From positions 496,001 through 560,000 of the forward strand of contig NZ_CP132913.1 in assembly GCF_036327475.1 (NCBI RefSeq): a stretch of 64,000 bases of DNA. Reading direction: 5' to 3'. The translations under genes were made by a program, and so were the position numbers. Source of the stretch: G036327475 sp036327475 (GTDB taxonomy: Bacteria > Pseudomonadota > Gammaproteobacteria > Enterobacterales > Enterobacteriaceae). Each line of letters opens with the position of its first letter. Position 1 is the first letter of the stretch. Positions 1-8,971 of this stretch are shown here, piece by piece. The notes beneath the pieces were generated by a model, which was not told the DNA's origin, searched no databases, and saw only the letters and a list, made by a program, of their open reading frames with translations.

Positions 1-360
1 CATCTGCTGCTAGAACTGCATCAGGGGGTAGTACCCGAGGACCGCGCTGCGCTGGAAGCGCTGCCTGGCGTCGGGCGCAAAACCGCCAATGTCGTGCTGA
101 ATACCGCTTTTGGCTGGCCGACAATAGCCGTGGATACCCATATTTTCCGCGTCGCTAACCGTACCCGTTTTGCAGTTGGCAAAGACGTGGAGGCGGTGGA
201 GGAAAAGCTGTTGGCCGTTGTACCGAAAGCGTTTCAGGTCGATTGTCACCATTGGTTTGTTCTGCACGGCCGCCATATTTGCACAGCCCGCAAACCGCGC
301 TGCGGCTCCTGTCTGATTGAAGATCTGTGTGAGTACGATCAAAAACATTATCCACCATAA
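1..360 (+). CDS. nth: Endonuclease III, 3' part (cut by window edge)
   Basis: DNA glycosylase/AP lyase that removes oxidised pyrimidines in base excision repair. The open frame enters at base 1 and ends at the TAA at 358-360, giving the last 119 residues of a protein normally about 211 long. Visible are the helix-hairpin-helix (LPGVGRKTANVV) with the catalytic lysine, the catalytic aspartate in AVDTHIFR, and the [4Fe-4S] loop with cysteines spaced C-X6-C-X2-C-X5-C near the C-terminus. No break is seen. As in E. coli, dtpA follows on the same strand. The start lies outside the window. Confidence 0.96.
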   Translation, partial: HLLLELHQGVVPEDRAALEALPGVGRKTANVVLNTAFGWPTIAVDTHIFRVANRTRFAVGKDVEAVEEKLLAVVPKAFQVDCHHWFVLHGRHICTARKPRCGSCLIEDLCEYDQKHYPP

Positions 361-875
361 CCCGTCTTTGTCGACCTGCCCATTCATGATATAGCACTGG
401 TAGTAGCCCTGACGCGGACATTGGTGGGCTGGTCAGGCAGACAGTGGGTGACGACTCTTGACGCCGATCGCCACACCTATGCCTATTTAAGGCGCCGTTG
501 CGGAAAGCTGCTTAGGACTGAGGGCAGAATGACATCGTTGTCTCTGAACCCTTGACAATGGGCGGCAAGTACATTTCACGTACGATGTGTCCCGTCTGTC
601 TGATTAAGGGCACAACAATCTTGTTAATCGTTTTTATCTCATAGGTAGCTAATGTTAGTTTCGCTTGATAATTATAAATCTAGCAGCATAAAAAACCGAT
701 TGTCTTGTGGCTGCATTATATTTTATGCTTCGCTGGGATTGCATTATGCAACAGCATTAAAATCTTCCGAACGACCGAGAAAGGATGTTTAGCCGTTCGC
801 CTCTTTAAAACGATACGTGTGGAATAATGATGCCGATATCATCACCCACGACAATTTTGCAGGCTAAAAAGCAGA
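361..875. other. Intergenic region nth-dtpA, no gene seen
   Basis: About 515 bases without a convincing gene. The stretch 650-760 is AT-rich and probably carries the dtpA promoter, but I could not fix -35/-10 boxes with confidence. No recognisable gene remnant. Confidence 0.5.
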
Positions 876-2393
876 ATGAAAAACGAGGTCATTGTGTCAA
901 CTGCAAACCAACCAACCACAGAACCCCGCGTGACCATCAGCGCGTTCAAGCAACCGAAATCGTTCTATCTCATTTTTTCTATCGAACTGTGGGAGCGATT
1001 CGGCTACTACGGCCTACAGGGTATACTGGTTGTTTACCTGGTAAAGATGCTGGGCCTGTCGGAATCCGCCTCCATTACCTTGTTTTCGTCCTTCAGTGCC
1101 CTAGTGTATGGCTTTGTAGCCATCGGCGGCTGGCTGGGCGACAAAGTGCTCGGTACCAAACGCGTCATCATTCTTGGCGCTCTAGTGCTCACCATGGGTT
1201 ACAGCATGGTGGCCTGGTCCGGTCATGAGGCCTTCTGGGTTTATCTTGGTATGGCCACCATTGCCGTCGGCAGTGGTCTGTTCAAAGCCAACCCGTCTTC
1301 CTTGCTGTCAACCTGCTATAAAAAAGGCGATCCGCGCCTGGACGGCGCCTTTACCATGTATTACATGGCCATCAACATCGGCTCGTTCCTGTCGATGCTG
1401 GCGACGCCTTGGCTGGCGGCACATTACGGCTGGGGCGTGGCGTTCTCATTAAGCATTGTCGGTATGCTTATCACGCTGCTGAACTTTGTGTTATGCCGCG
1501 GCTACGTGAAAGATTACGGTTCAGCGCCAGATTTTGAGACGCTCAACGGGGCGCGTCTGCTAGCGGTGATTGCCGGCATTCTGGTGCTTATCCCCGTCTC
1601 CACCTGGCTATTGCATCATCAAGACATCGCGCGTATAGCCATCGGTGCGGTGACGCTCGGCATTTTACTGGTTTTCGCCTATGAAACCCTGCGTCTTGAT
1701 GGCGTGTCGCGGCGCCGTATGTTGGCCGCGCTCATCATGATGCTAGAGGCGGTAGTCTTCTTCGTGCTCTATAGCCAGATGCCAACCTCCCTTAACTTTT
1801 TCGCTATCCATAATGTTGAAACCTCGCTGCTGGGACTGAATTTTGAACCTGAGCAGTTTCAAGCGCTGAATCCTTTCTGGATCATGCTTGCCAGCCCATT
1901 ACTGGCGGCGGGATATAATCGCCTGGGGGATCGCCTGCCGATGCCGCTCAAGTTTGCCATTGGTATGGTGCTGTGTTCGCTGGCCTTCCTGATGCTGCCG
2001 CTGGGTGCGCATTTCGCCAGCGCAGCCGGCATGGTATCGGTTTATTGGCTCATTCTGAGCCATGCGCTGCAAAGCATTGGTGAGTTGATGATCTCCGGAC
2101 TCGGTCTGGCAATGGTAGCGCAGCTGGTTCCGCAGCGTTTGATGGGGTTCATCATGGGTGCTTGGTTCTTAACCACCACTGCGGCGGCGATTATCGCCGG
2201 CTTTGTCGCCAACTTATCCGCGGTACCGTCCGACGTGAGTGATGCGCATTATTCTTTGCGGGTCTATAGCCATGTGTTTATGCAGATAGGCATCTGCACT
2301 GGCGTCATCGCCGTGCTGATGCTGGCGTTCGCGCCGAAGCTTAACCGCCTGGCGCGAGCGGACGGTGCGGCGAAACCGGCTCAAAAAGCATGA
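876..2393 (+). CDS. dtpA: Di-/tripeptide:proton symporter (POT family)
   Basis: Inner-membrane proton-coupled importer of di- and tripeptides (also called TppB/YdgR). 505 residues against 500 in E. coli, colinear throughout. The POT proton-coupling signature ExxER is present as ELWERFGYYG at residues 37-46, followed by about 14 hydrophobic segments. The ATG at 876 is used here. A GTG at 894 is preceded by an ACGAGG ribosome-binding site and begins VSTANQ, matching the E. coli N-terminus MSTANQ, so the true start may be 894. No frameshift. One of few intact transporters in the window, consistent with peptide uptake from a host. Confidence 0.95.
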   Translation: MKNEVIVSTANQPTTEPRVTISAFKQPKSFYLIFSIELWERFGYYGLQGILVVYLVKMLGLSESASITLFSSFSALVYGFVAIGGWLGDKVLGTKRVIILGALVLTMGYSMVAWSGHEAFWVYLGMATIAVGSGLFKANPSSLLSTCYKKGDPRLDGAFTMYYMAINIGSFLSMLATPWLAAHYGWGVAFSLSIVGMLITLLNFVLCRGYVKDYGSAPDFETLNGARLLAVIAGILVLIPVSTWLLHHQDIARIAIGAVTLGILLVFAYETLRLDGVSRRRMLAALIMMLEAVVFFVLYSQMPTSLNFFAIHNVETSLLGLNFEPEQFQALNPFWIMLASPLLAAGYNRLGDRLPMPLKFAIGMVLCSLAFLMLPLGAHFASAAGMVSVYWLILSHALQSIGELMISGLGLAMVAQLVPQRLMGFIMGAWFLTTTAAAIIAGFVANLSAVPSDVSDAHYSLRVYSHVFMQIGICTGVIAVLMLAFAPKLNRLARADGAAKPAQKA

Positions 2394-2515
2394 TACCGGT
2401 GACGCAGGGCGGAGTATAATCGCTCGGTCCGTATCACAGCAGCTTGAGGCATCTATTACCGCTATTCCTTCCAATCTCCGTTAGAGTACGTCCTGGCATT
2501 ACGCAGCCGGTCCAC

Positions 2516-2592
2516 TAGCCATGCTGGGTGTGGTTAAAACTGCACGGTATTGACGCATGACCGCAAATCACACGAGACTGGATAGAGAACAT
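2516..2592 (-). pseudogene. pdxY: Remnant of pyridoxal kinase PdxY (N-terminal scraps)
   Basis: Minus-strand translation reads IQSRVICGHAS then SFNHTQHG and a stop. These match two separated pieces of the PdxY N-terminus (IQSHVVYGHAG and FSNHTQYG), with about 20 codons between them deleted and the rest of the gene gone. It lies directly downstream of tyrS, where E. coli has pdxY. The enzyme would phosphorylate pyridoxal in B6 salvage. Clearly non-functional. The gst gene expected between pdxY and dtpA is not recognisable in 2394-2515. Confidence 0.75.
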
Positions 2593-2662
2593 TCTTACAC
2601 ATCTTCGACCTGCGGCCGTCACACAGAAGAAAGGAGTCCAAAGTCCCCTACTGGAAATCCTG

Positions 2663-3937
2663 CTACTGCCAGTTGAGCAGGCAGTAGTGTTTTTTGCCCC
2701 GGCGCAGCAGAGTGTAACGGCCATACAGCCTATCGGCATCGTTAAACACATACTCCGGAGATGCCTGTTTTTGGCCGTTTACCGACACTGCGTTGGAACT
2801 GATCATGGTACGGGCCTGGCCGCGCGACGGCACCAGTTCAGCCGCCACCAGCGCCTGCTGTAAATCCGCGCCGCGCGCCAGGGCGATCGTCGGTATGCCG
2901 TCCTGCGCCAATTGAGCGAAATCCTCCTCGGTCAGGTCCGCCAGCGTACAGGTGAACAGGCTAGCGGTAATGCGCTTCGCCGCCGCCAACCCTTGCTCGC
3001 CGTGAACCATGCGAGTGACCTCTTCCGCCAGCATGTATTGGGCGCGAGGGGCTTTGTCGCTAGAGCGATCCTCTTGTTTCAGCGCCTTAATAGTGGAAAG
3101 CGATAGGAAGGTGAAGAATTTCAAGAAGCGATACACCTCGCTGTCGGAGGTATTAATCCAAAACTGATAAAACTTATAGGGACTTGTCTTGCTGGGATTC
3201 AGCCACACCGCACCGCGCTCGGTCTTGCCGAATTTTGTACCGTCCGCTTTGGTAATAAGTGGCACCGTCAGGCCATACACCGTGTTTTGGTGCAGCCTGC
3301 GCGTCAAATCGATGCCGGAAGTAATGTTCCCCCACTGATCCGAGCCACCAATCTGCAGCACCACGCCATACTGCTTGTTCAGGCAGGCAAAATCGTAGCC
3401 CTGCAATAAATTATAAGAGAACTCGGTAAAGGAAATGCCGATATCATCGCGGTTCAATCGTTGCTTTACCGCTTCTTTGTTGATCATCTGATTGACGGAA
3501 AAGTGCTTACCGATATCGCGCAGAAAGGTCAACACGTTCATCGAGCCAAACCAATTATAATTGTTGACGGCGATAGCGCTATTTTTGCCACGATCAAAAT
3601 CGAGGAACGGTGATATCTGGCGTTTGATTTTTTCCACCCATTCCTGGACGGTTTCAGCGGTATTAAGCTTACGCTCGGTCGCTTTGAAGCTGGGGTCGCC
3701 GATAAGCCCGGTAGCTTCCCCCACCAGCACCACCGGACGGTGGCCGGCCAATTGAAAGCGTTTGAGACACAGCAAGGGCACCAGATGTCCCACATGCAAG
3801 CTGTCGGCGCTGGGATCGAAGCCGCAATATAGCGCGATCGGCCCAGCTGCCAACCGCTCGGCCAGCGCCGTCTCGTCAGCAACCTGGGCAATTAGGCCCC
3901 GATCTTGCAATTGTTGCATTAGGTTACTGTTTGCCAT
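2663..3937 (-). CDS. tyrS: Tyrosyl-tRNA synthetase
   Basis: Class I aminoacyl-tRNA synthetase charging tRNA-Tyr. 424 residues from the ATG at 3937 (MANSNLMQQL), the same length as E. coli. A GGAG lies about 8 bases upstream; an open frame runs further 5' but without homology. The HIGH-type motif is HVGH (residues 48-51), the KMSKS-type loop is KFGKT near residue 235, and the C-terminal S4-like RNA-binding domain is complete. Cotranscription with the upstream pdxH is likely. Intact. Confidence 0.97.
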   Translation of the reverse strand: MANSNLMQQLQDRGLIAQVADETALAERLAAGPIALYCGFDPSADSLHVGHLVPLLCLKRFQLAGHRPVVLVGEATGLIGDPSFKATERKLNTAETVQEWVEKIKRQISPFLDFDRGKNSAIAVNNYNWFGSMNVLTFLRDIGKHFSVNQMINKEAVKQRLNRDDIGISFTEFSYNLLQGYDFACLNKQYGVVLQIGGSDQWGNITSGIDLTRRLHQNTVYGLTVPLITKADGTKFGKTERGAVWLNPSKTSPYKFYQFWINTSDSEVYRFLKFFTFLSLSTIKALKQEDRSSDKAPRAQYMLAEEVTRMVHGEQGLAAAKRITASLFTCTLADLTEEDFAQLAQDGIPTIALARGADLQQALVAAELVPSRGQARTMISSNAVSVNGQKQASPEYVFNDADRLYGRYTLLRRGKKHYCLLNWQ

Positions 3938-4066
3938 CAAAAACTCCATGATCAAGAAAAGAGAAAGGACACCGCGGCCGAGCTGGTTTTCGCTATTGCG
4001 CCAGACCCTGTCCTTAAAAACGTTATCGTGGCACCGGCGACTCGGTGACAGCGCCAACCGTTCCGA

Positions 4067-4717
4067 CTAGGGCGCCAGCCGATCAATATGCCAACCGCCC
4101 TCTTCACGCCGATAGAGAAATCTGTCGTGCAAGCGGTGTTCACCGCCCTGCCAGAATTCCATTACATCAACAGTGACACGATAACCGCCCCAGAAGCTGG
4201 GCAGTGGCACCTCGCCATGAGAAAATTTCTGTTTCAACTCTAGAAACTTACTTTCTAACATGCCGCGAGCGGAGATCCGGCTGGATTGCCGCGAAACCCA
4301 TGCGCCTATCTGGCTGTCGCGCGGGCGGTTGTGAAAGTACTTCATCACCTCGATGACCGAGAGTAGCTCCGCGCGGCCCAGCACCAGAACCTGCCGCTCC
4401 AGCGCATGCCAGGGAAAGTGCAGGCTGACACGGGGGTTATGTGCTAAATGCGTAGCTTTTCGGCTGCGGAGATTGGTGTAGAACACCATACCCTGGCTGT
4501 CGAAATGTTTAAGCAATACCAGCCGCTGGTACGGCTGACCGTCTTCGTCCACGGTACCCATACTCATGGCAGTGGCATCGGGAAGTTGCGCGGCGCAGGC
4601 TTGCTTGAGCCACTGCTCGAACAAAGCCATAGGCTCAGCAGTTAAATTAGCGCGACACAACCTACCCAGTGTATATTCCCTGCGCAGGGCAGCAATATCA
4701 ATTGAATATTCAGTCAT
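4067..4717 (-). CDS. pdxH: Pyridoxine/pyridoxamine 5'-phosphate oxidase
   Basis: FMN-dependent oxidase making pyridoxal 5'-phosphate, the last step of B6 synthesis and salvage. 216 residues, colinear with the 218-residue E. coli enzyme. FMN/PLP-binding stretches such as RDSQIGAWVSRQSS and the C-terminal FWQGGEHRLHDRF are preserved and the usual RLAP ending is present. Next to tyrS as in E. coli, probably one transcript. The neighbouring pyridoxal kinase gene pdxY is dead, so PLP must come through this enzyme or another kinase. Confidence 0.96.
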   Translation of the reverse strand: MTEYSIDIAALRREYTLGRLCRANLTAEPMALFEQWLKQACAAQLPDATAMSMGTVDEDGQPYQRLVLLKHFDSQGMVFYTNLRSRKATHLAHNPRVSLHFPWHALERQVLVLGRAELLSVIEVMKYFHNRPRDSQIGAWVSRQSSRISARGMLESKFLELKQKFSHGEVPLPSFWGGYRVTVDVMEFWQGGEHRLHDRFLYRREEGGWHIDRLAP

Positions 4718-4782
4718 AATTTGCTGAAAAGGCGGTAATGAAAGCCGTTATTGTGCGCCGTGACGCTGAAAATCTCAATCAT

Positions 4783-4990
4783 TTACCTGTCGCTGCGCTG
4801 GATGTCACAATCATTGACGATGATTGTGTCTTACTTTGTTCAAAAACGCCCCTCGCTCTTCAACTACTAGAAGCTGTGTTGTCCATCGCTATAACTGGCG
4901 CCGGAAGCGGTGGCAACCTGTGGCAAACTCGGCTGTTGGTTGTCAAGGATAATAATGCAAGATTTCTGTTTGCGCGGATCGTCGGATTTC
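4783..4990 (-). pseudogene. mliC: Remnant of lysozyme-inhibitor lipoprotein MliC
   Basis: Minus-strand reading gives ASGASYSDG, then after stops DTIIVNDCDIQ, matching ASGARYTDG and DRIVLNNCQLQ of MliC, an outer-membrane inhibitor of C-type lysozyme. Position just upstream of pdxH equals the E. coli position. The N-terminus and signal peptide are not recognisable and several stops interrupt it. The 101-codon plus-strand frame over the same DNA (4738-5043) is an accident of antisense reading. Confidence 0.7.
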
Positions 4991-5074
4991 GCATCATCCT
5001 GATTTCCTTTTATAATTTATGCAGGACCGTCAGAGGCCGGTGAGCGCACGGCGTGCCTCTCGCTGGCAAGGGGC

Positions 5075-5865
5075 ATTCAACACGCCCCGCAAGAGCAGCG
5101 GATGTTTACGCCGCCGCACAACAGCGCCTGCTGCGCGATAGTCCGCGCAGTCAGCTCCGCCAGCGTCGCCTGCACGTCCTGGGCGGCAATTGGGCTAAGA
5201 CGCGCCAGATGGATCTCCAACCGGCCGAGATTGAGACAATACACGAAAATATGCTGCAACAGCTCCTGATTACTTGCCTACTGTTCCCTCATCGGCTGTC
5301 ATGGTTATAAGGCGCTTACGGTACCGAAAAGTCTAGGCGTCTAGCATATATTGCCAGGGCCGATGTCATAGCTGCGGATCGGCTGGCCTGGCAGCAACAA
5401 TGACAGATTGGCGATATTGTCGACGCTCAACACCATGCGTCGTTCCTGGGGATGCGCCAGCAGTGCGTGGTAAACGCCGGCACAAGCGGCATCCATGGCC
5501 CCAGCGCTATATCGTGCAGGCGAAACACCCACGGTAAGTGATCCCTGTCATGGTGGCAACGCGGCTATTATTCACGATTTGCAGAGTGAAGGGCGCAGCG
5601 CTGTTCGGCCCATGCCAGCGGTTTAGCCGTGACAAATGATAGCCGTCACCTTGTGCGACGCCGTTCCGGGTCTGCCGTAATAAACTTAGCGCTGTCTCGA
5701 CGAACAAGATGCCAAGCTGGGTGTCCAAGTCCGAACTGCTAAGCGATTACCGCCTGGCCCTGGTACATCACCAGGATCTGCTGTTTGATGAGCAGCTGGA
5801 TCGGATGCTAATAGCGGGCCTGCTGCACCACAGTCTGCTCATCAAATGCCCATCCTCATTCCCCC
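5075..5865 (-). pseudogene. anmK: Anhydro-N-acetylmuramic acid kinase, decayed
   Basis: AnmK phosphorylates anhydro-MurNAc during cell-wall recycling. Pieces in three frames on the minus strand follow the family in order: DEQTVVQQARY, a stop within QAVIA*QFG, DTQLGILFVETALSLL, YHALLAHPQERRMVL, IANLSLLLPGQP, YDIGPGN, DVQATLAELTARTI. Several frameshifts and stops separate them; the N-terminal ATP-binding segment and the C-terminal third are missing. Same neighbourhood as E. coli (pdxH-mliC-anmK-slyB). Confidence 0.88.
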
Positions 5866-6004
5866 TCCCTTGTGCGGAAATGCAATAAAGGATAAGCTAC
5901 CCCGCTTGGAAGTCATGAAAATTCACGCAAAACACTGGGTTTATACTGATTAAGCATATTAGCACTTAGTGTTACAATATTTAAATAAACAAACTATCTT
6001 AGTT

Positions 6005-6037
6005 CATTTATTCGCAGTTTATCTTTTTGGATATAAT
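6005..6037 (+). promoter_or_regulatory. Possible PhoP box and -10 element for slyB
   Basis: Two hexamers, CATTTA (6005-6010) and AGTTTA (6016-6021), are separated by 5 bases. They resemble the PhoP direct repeat (T/G)GTTTA-N5-(T/G)GTTTA and lie about 10 bases upstream of a perfect TATAAT (6032-6037). slyB is PhoP-regulated in related enterics. The first half-site is imperfect. Confidence 0.45.
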
Positions 6038-6149
6038 TGCCCGTAGCCTCTGCGCGTTACAGAGCAGTTACACAGGCGTATGAAGTTTTAATTGATTATC
6101 CGCTTCTGTCATGGGTTGCCTCGCGGAACGGCATGTTAACTGGAGTTTT

Positions 6150-6617
6150 ATGATGAAACGTTTGATCGTGATGGTCCTGATCGGTATGACGCTGGTGGGT
6201 TGTACAAATAACAGCACGCTGTCCGGCGATGTTTATTCCGCCTCTGAGGCCAAGCAGATTCAAAGCGTGACGTACGGTACCCTTGTCATGGTACGACCGG
6301 TGCGGATTCAGGGCGGTGAAGACTCCAATGCCATAGGTGCTATCAGCGGCGCAGTACTTGGCGGGTTCTTGGGGAATACCATTGGTGGTGGCAGCGGCCG
6401 CAGCCTGGCCACAGCGGCGGCCGCCATTGCCGGCGGCGTGGCCGGTTCAAGCGTCGAAGGCGCGGTAAACCTGGCCCATGGTGTAGAGCTTGAAGTGCGT
6501 AAAGACGACGGTAGTACCATCGTGGTAGTTCAAAAACAAGGAAATACCCGCTTCAGCGTAGGGCAACGCGTGGCACTGACTAGCAACGGGCGCACCACCA
6601 CCGTTTCACCGCGTTAA
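6150..6617 (+). CDS. slyB: Outer-membrane lipoprotein SlyB
   Basis: Small glycine-zipper lipoprotein of the outer membrane, a PhoPQ-regulon member involved in envelope stress in enterics. 155 residues from the ATG at 6150, the E. coli length. A second ATG at 6153 is better spaced from the GGAG at 6142, so either may be used. Signal peptide MMKRLIVMVLIGMTLVGC ends in the lipobox LVGC. The middle is the glycine-rich membrane-inserting 2TM segment (AVLGGFLGNTIGGGSG). Convergent with slyA; a terminator follows. Confidence 0.95.
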   Translation: MMKRLIVMVLIGMTLVGCTNNSTLSGDVYSASEAKQIQSVTYGTLVMVRPVRIQGGEDSNAIGAISGAVLGGFLGNTIGGGSGRSLATAAAAIAGGVAGSSVEGAVNLAHGVELEVRKDDGSTIVVVQKQGNTRFSVGQRVALTSNGRTTTVSPR

Positions 6618-6632
6618 TTTCCTGCACCCAAC

Positions 6633-6658
6633 AAAAACCGGCCCAGGGCCGGTTTTTG
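6633..6658 (+). terminator. Rho-independent terminator after slyB
   Basis: GC-rich inverted repeat (ACCGGC paired with GCCGGT around CCAG) flanked by A5 upstream and T5 downstream. It lies between convergent slyB and slyA and, with A and T tracts on both sides, could stop transcription from either direction. Confidence 0.85.
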
Positions 6659-6686
6659 TTCGCGTCAGTGCCGTGGACGTAACGAA

Positions 6687-7121
6687 TCAAGATCTGTTAT
6701 ATAGCTCCAGAATATTTTTTTCCAATTTGGCAATCATACTGCTCAGCAACTGAATCTCCTCCTGGCTAATGCCGTTGAGAATTTCATCTCGAGTGCTATC
6801 GATAACATCGTTCACTTCTTTAATAATAGGGTCAGCAGATTCGGTTAGTTTGATCCGCTTCGCCCGGCGGTCATTGGTGCAGGTGTGCCGAGTGATAAGC
6901 CCTTTTTCTTCGAGCTGATCCAATGTCCGAACCAACGATGGCTGTTCGATGCCGATAGCCTTCGCCAGTTGAATCTGAGACTGCTCAGGGGGTAACTGGC
7001 AAATATTATGTAAAGTGATCCAATGTGTCTGTGTGAGTTCTAAAGGCTTTAAGCGGTGGTCAATTAAAGCGCGCCATACTCGAACAAGTCGCGCTAAATC
7101 TGATCCTAATGGCGATTCCAA
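6687..7121 (-). CDS. slyA: MarR-family transcriptional regulator SlyA
   Basis: Dimeric winged-helix regulator that counteracts H-NS silencing and acts with PhoP in enteric virulence or symbiosis genes. 144 residues, the E. coli length, if translation starts at the TTG at 7121, which sits 6 bases after a perfect AAGGAG; homology begins there (LESPLGSDLARLVR). An in-frame ATG at 7166 would add 15 residues without homology. The DNA-binding region QSQIQLAKAIGIEQPSLVRT and the wing (DRRAKRIKLTE) are intact. Confidence 0.94.
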   Translation of the reverse strand: MESPLGSDLARLVRVWRALIDHRLKPLELTQTHWITLHNICQLPPEQSQIQLAKAIGIEQPSLVRTLDQLEEKGLITRHTCTNDRRAKRIKLTESADPIIKEVNDVIDSTRDEILNGISQEEIQLLSSMIAKLEKNILELYNRS

Positions 7122-7729
7122 TTCTCTCTCCTTATGATTAAGCTTGCTCCCTGGATTCCCCTCCATCCTAATGGGCGCATGAGCAAATTACAAATATATA
7201 TACCCATAACCTAAGCATTATGTAGAGATCGATGTAAGCGGCATGTTCTTCTTTAATAAAAATTGGACATCACATACACGCGCCGTTTGCGACCGACTTT
7301 CAAGATCCGGTCGGGAACGCAGCGTTCCGCCCCACGGATTCCCTGATGGTTTAACGCGGAAGCCAACCCAGTCGCCTTTCACGCTGACGAGCTGGACGGT
7401 TGTACAGTTTATTCATAACTGCAACATTATTATGCCACATACGTAGTTTATTGTTAATAAGTTAAATAAAGATGCAACAAATATCAATATCCCATGTATT
7501 CAGCGGCATATTTAAATATATAAATAAATATTTAATGAATTATGAATAACAACAACTTCATGGTTATTTTTTAGCCAATTATCACCAAAATTCGCTGGCC
7601 AGTTATTTTTACCGAGCGTACCTGCAAACTGCGCTAACGAGTGACATTGAACCGGTTTCACCTCGCAGGCTATACTGGCGCCTCTTCACTTAACATGGCC
7701 GCACAGACTGTATGGCTTAAGGGGACATT
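7122..7729. other. Gap where ydhI to nemA stand in E. coli
   Basis: About 600 bases between slyA and gloA. In E. coli roughly eight genes (ydhIJK, sodC, ydhF, ydhL, nemRA) lie here; all are deleted or unrecognisable. 7160-7250 presumably holds the slyA promoter. 7440-7610 is very AT-rich. A minus-strand frame around 7290-7400 is readable but matches nothing I know. Confidence 0.5.
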
Positions 7730-8118
7730 ATGCGTTTATTACGCACCATGCTGCGGATAAGCGATTTACAATGCTCCACCGATTTTTACACCAAAGTCCT
7801 TGAAATGCGATTGCTGCACACTAGCGAAAATCTGGCAATATATGTTGCGTTCGTAAGGTATACCTCCGAGGGAGAAGGCGCGGTCATCGAACTGATCTAT
7901 AACTGGAGCGCGGAGAGTTACGCTTGGGCAGCGCCTTTGGGCATATCGCCTTAGGCGTGGACAATACGGCGGCCGCCTGCGAACGTATTCACCAGACTAA
8001 TGGCAAAGTAACCCACGAAGCCGGGGCCGGTGAAAGGGAAGCTGCCGTTATTGTCTTTCTTGAAGATCCGGATAGTTATAACGAACTGGTTGAAAACACG
8101 CCGGTCAAGGCGTCGACA
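7730..8118 (+). pseudogene. gloA: Glyoxalase I, frameshifted
   Basis: Lactoylglutathione lyase detoxifies methylglyoxal in the cytosol. The first 65 codons (MRLLRTMLRISDL... VIELIYNW) match GloA; the frame then shifts near 7920 and continues in another frame as SAFGHIALGVDN... FLEDPDSYNELVE. The metal ligand His5 of E. coli is replaced by Arg. A good ribosome-binding site (AAGGGGA) remains. The distal frame runs on past the homologous end into a 14-bp tandem duplication. Recently inactivated by appearance. Confidence 0.88.
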
Positions 8119-8134
8119 ATAAGGCGTCGACAAT
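8107..8134 (+). repeat. 14-bp perfect tandem duplication
   Basis: AAGGCGTCGACAAT occurs twice head-to-tail at the end of the gloA pseudogene. One of a series of short tandem duplications in dead DNA of this window. Confidence 0.9.
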
Positions 8135-8266
8135 TAGGCAACGTACGCGTGGTTGGGATCTGCGGGTTCACAGCCGGTATTCCGCGCCACGTGGCATAAC
8201 TCGCCATGCAGACCGCGCCAAAATTTGCCATAATGGCGACTGAATTCGCTGAACATAAGAACTGGC

Positions 8267-8971
8267 ATGGCTGAAATAGACGATCTGAACACCCTTCGCG
8301 CCCGCTTTCGCGGCTTTTATCCCGTTGTCATTGATGTGGAAACCGCGGGATTTAACGCCGAGACTGATGCCCTGCTAGAAATCGCCGCCATCACCCTAAA
8401 AATGGATAATGATGGCTGGCTGCACGCCGACAACACCCTGCATTTTCACGTTGACCCTTTCCCAGGCGCGCAGCTGCAGCCGGAAGCGCTGGCCTTCAAC
8501 GGTATCGACCCGCACAACTCCCTGCGCGGCGCGGTGACCGAATATGAAGCCTTGCATGAAATCTTCAAACTGGTACGTAAAGGAATTAAAGAACAGGACT
8601 GCAACCGTGCCATTACAGTCGCCCACAATGCGGCTTTTGATCATAGCTTTCTCATGGCTGCCGCCAGTCGCGCTGGCCTGAAACGCAACCCTTTTCATTC
8701 CTTCGCCACCTTTGATACGGCGGCGCTCAGCGGGCTGGTGCTTGGCCAGACCGTGCTGGCAAAAGCCTGTGGCGTCGCCGGCATTGCCTTTGACAGCGGT
8801 GAAGCGCATACGGCACTCTATGACACCGAACGTACCGCAACCCTGTTTTGTGAATTGGTCAACCGCTGGAAGCGTCTAGGCGGCTGGCCGGTCGCACTAT
8901 CCACCGCGGATGACGCCGAAGAAGAGGCTTGCGCCGCGCAGGATCGCGTGAACCCCTCCATCGATCTATAA
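8267..8971 (+). CDS. rnt: Ribonuclease T (DEDDh exonuclease)
   Basis: 3'-5' exoribonuclease that trims tRNA and 5S/23S rRNA ends and turns over tRNA CCA ends. 234 residues. Exonuclease motifs: Exo I D23/E25 in VVIDVETAGFN, Exo II AHNAAFDHSF, Exo III HTALYDTE with the catalytic His and Asp. The body aligns without gaps to the 215-residue E. coli protein, but the C-terminus is about 19 residues longer after GGWP, an acidic then basic tail. No frameshift inside the catalytic domain. Downstream lhr of E. coli is absent. Confidence 0.95.
   Translation: MAEIDDLNTLRARFRGFYPVVIDVETAGFNAETDALLEIAAITLKMDNDGWLHADNTLHFHVDPFPGAQLQPEALAFNGIDPHNSLRGAVTEYEALHEIFKLVRKGIKEQDCNRAITVAHNAAFDHSFLMAAASRAGLKRNPFHSFATFDTAALSGLVLGQTVLAKACGVAGIAFDSGEAHTALYDTERTATLFCELVNRWKRLGGWPVALSTADDAEEEACAAQDRVNPSIDL

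Noticed and set aside
4738..5043. 101-codon plus-strand gene
   Set aside because: The opposite strand carries mliC homology; the plus-strand translation has none.
7243..7446. 67-codon plus-strand gene between slyA and gloA
   Set aside because: No ribosome-binding site and no homology; the region is a decayed gap.
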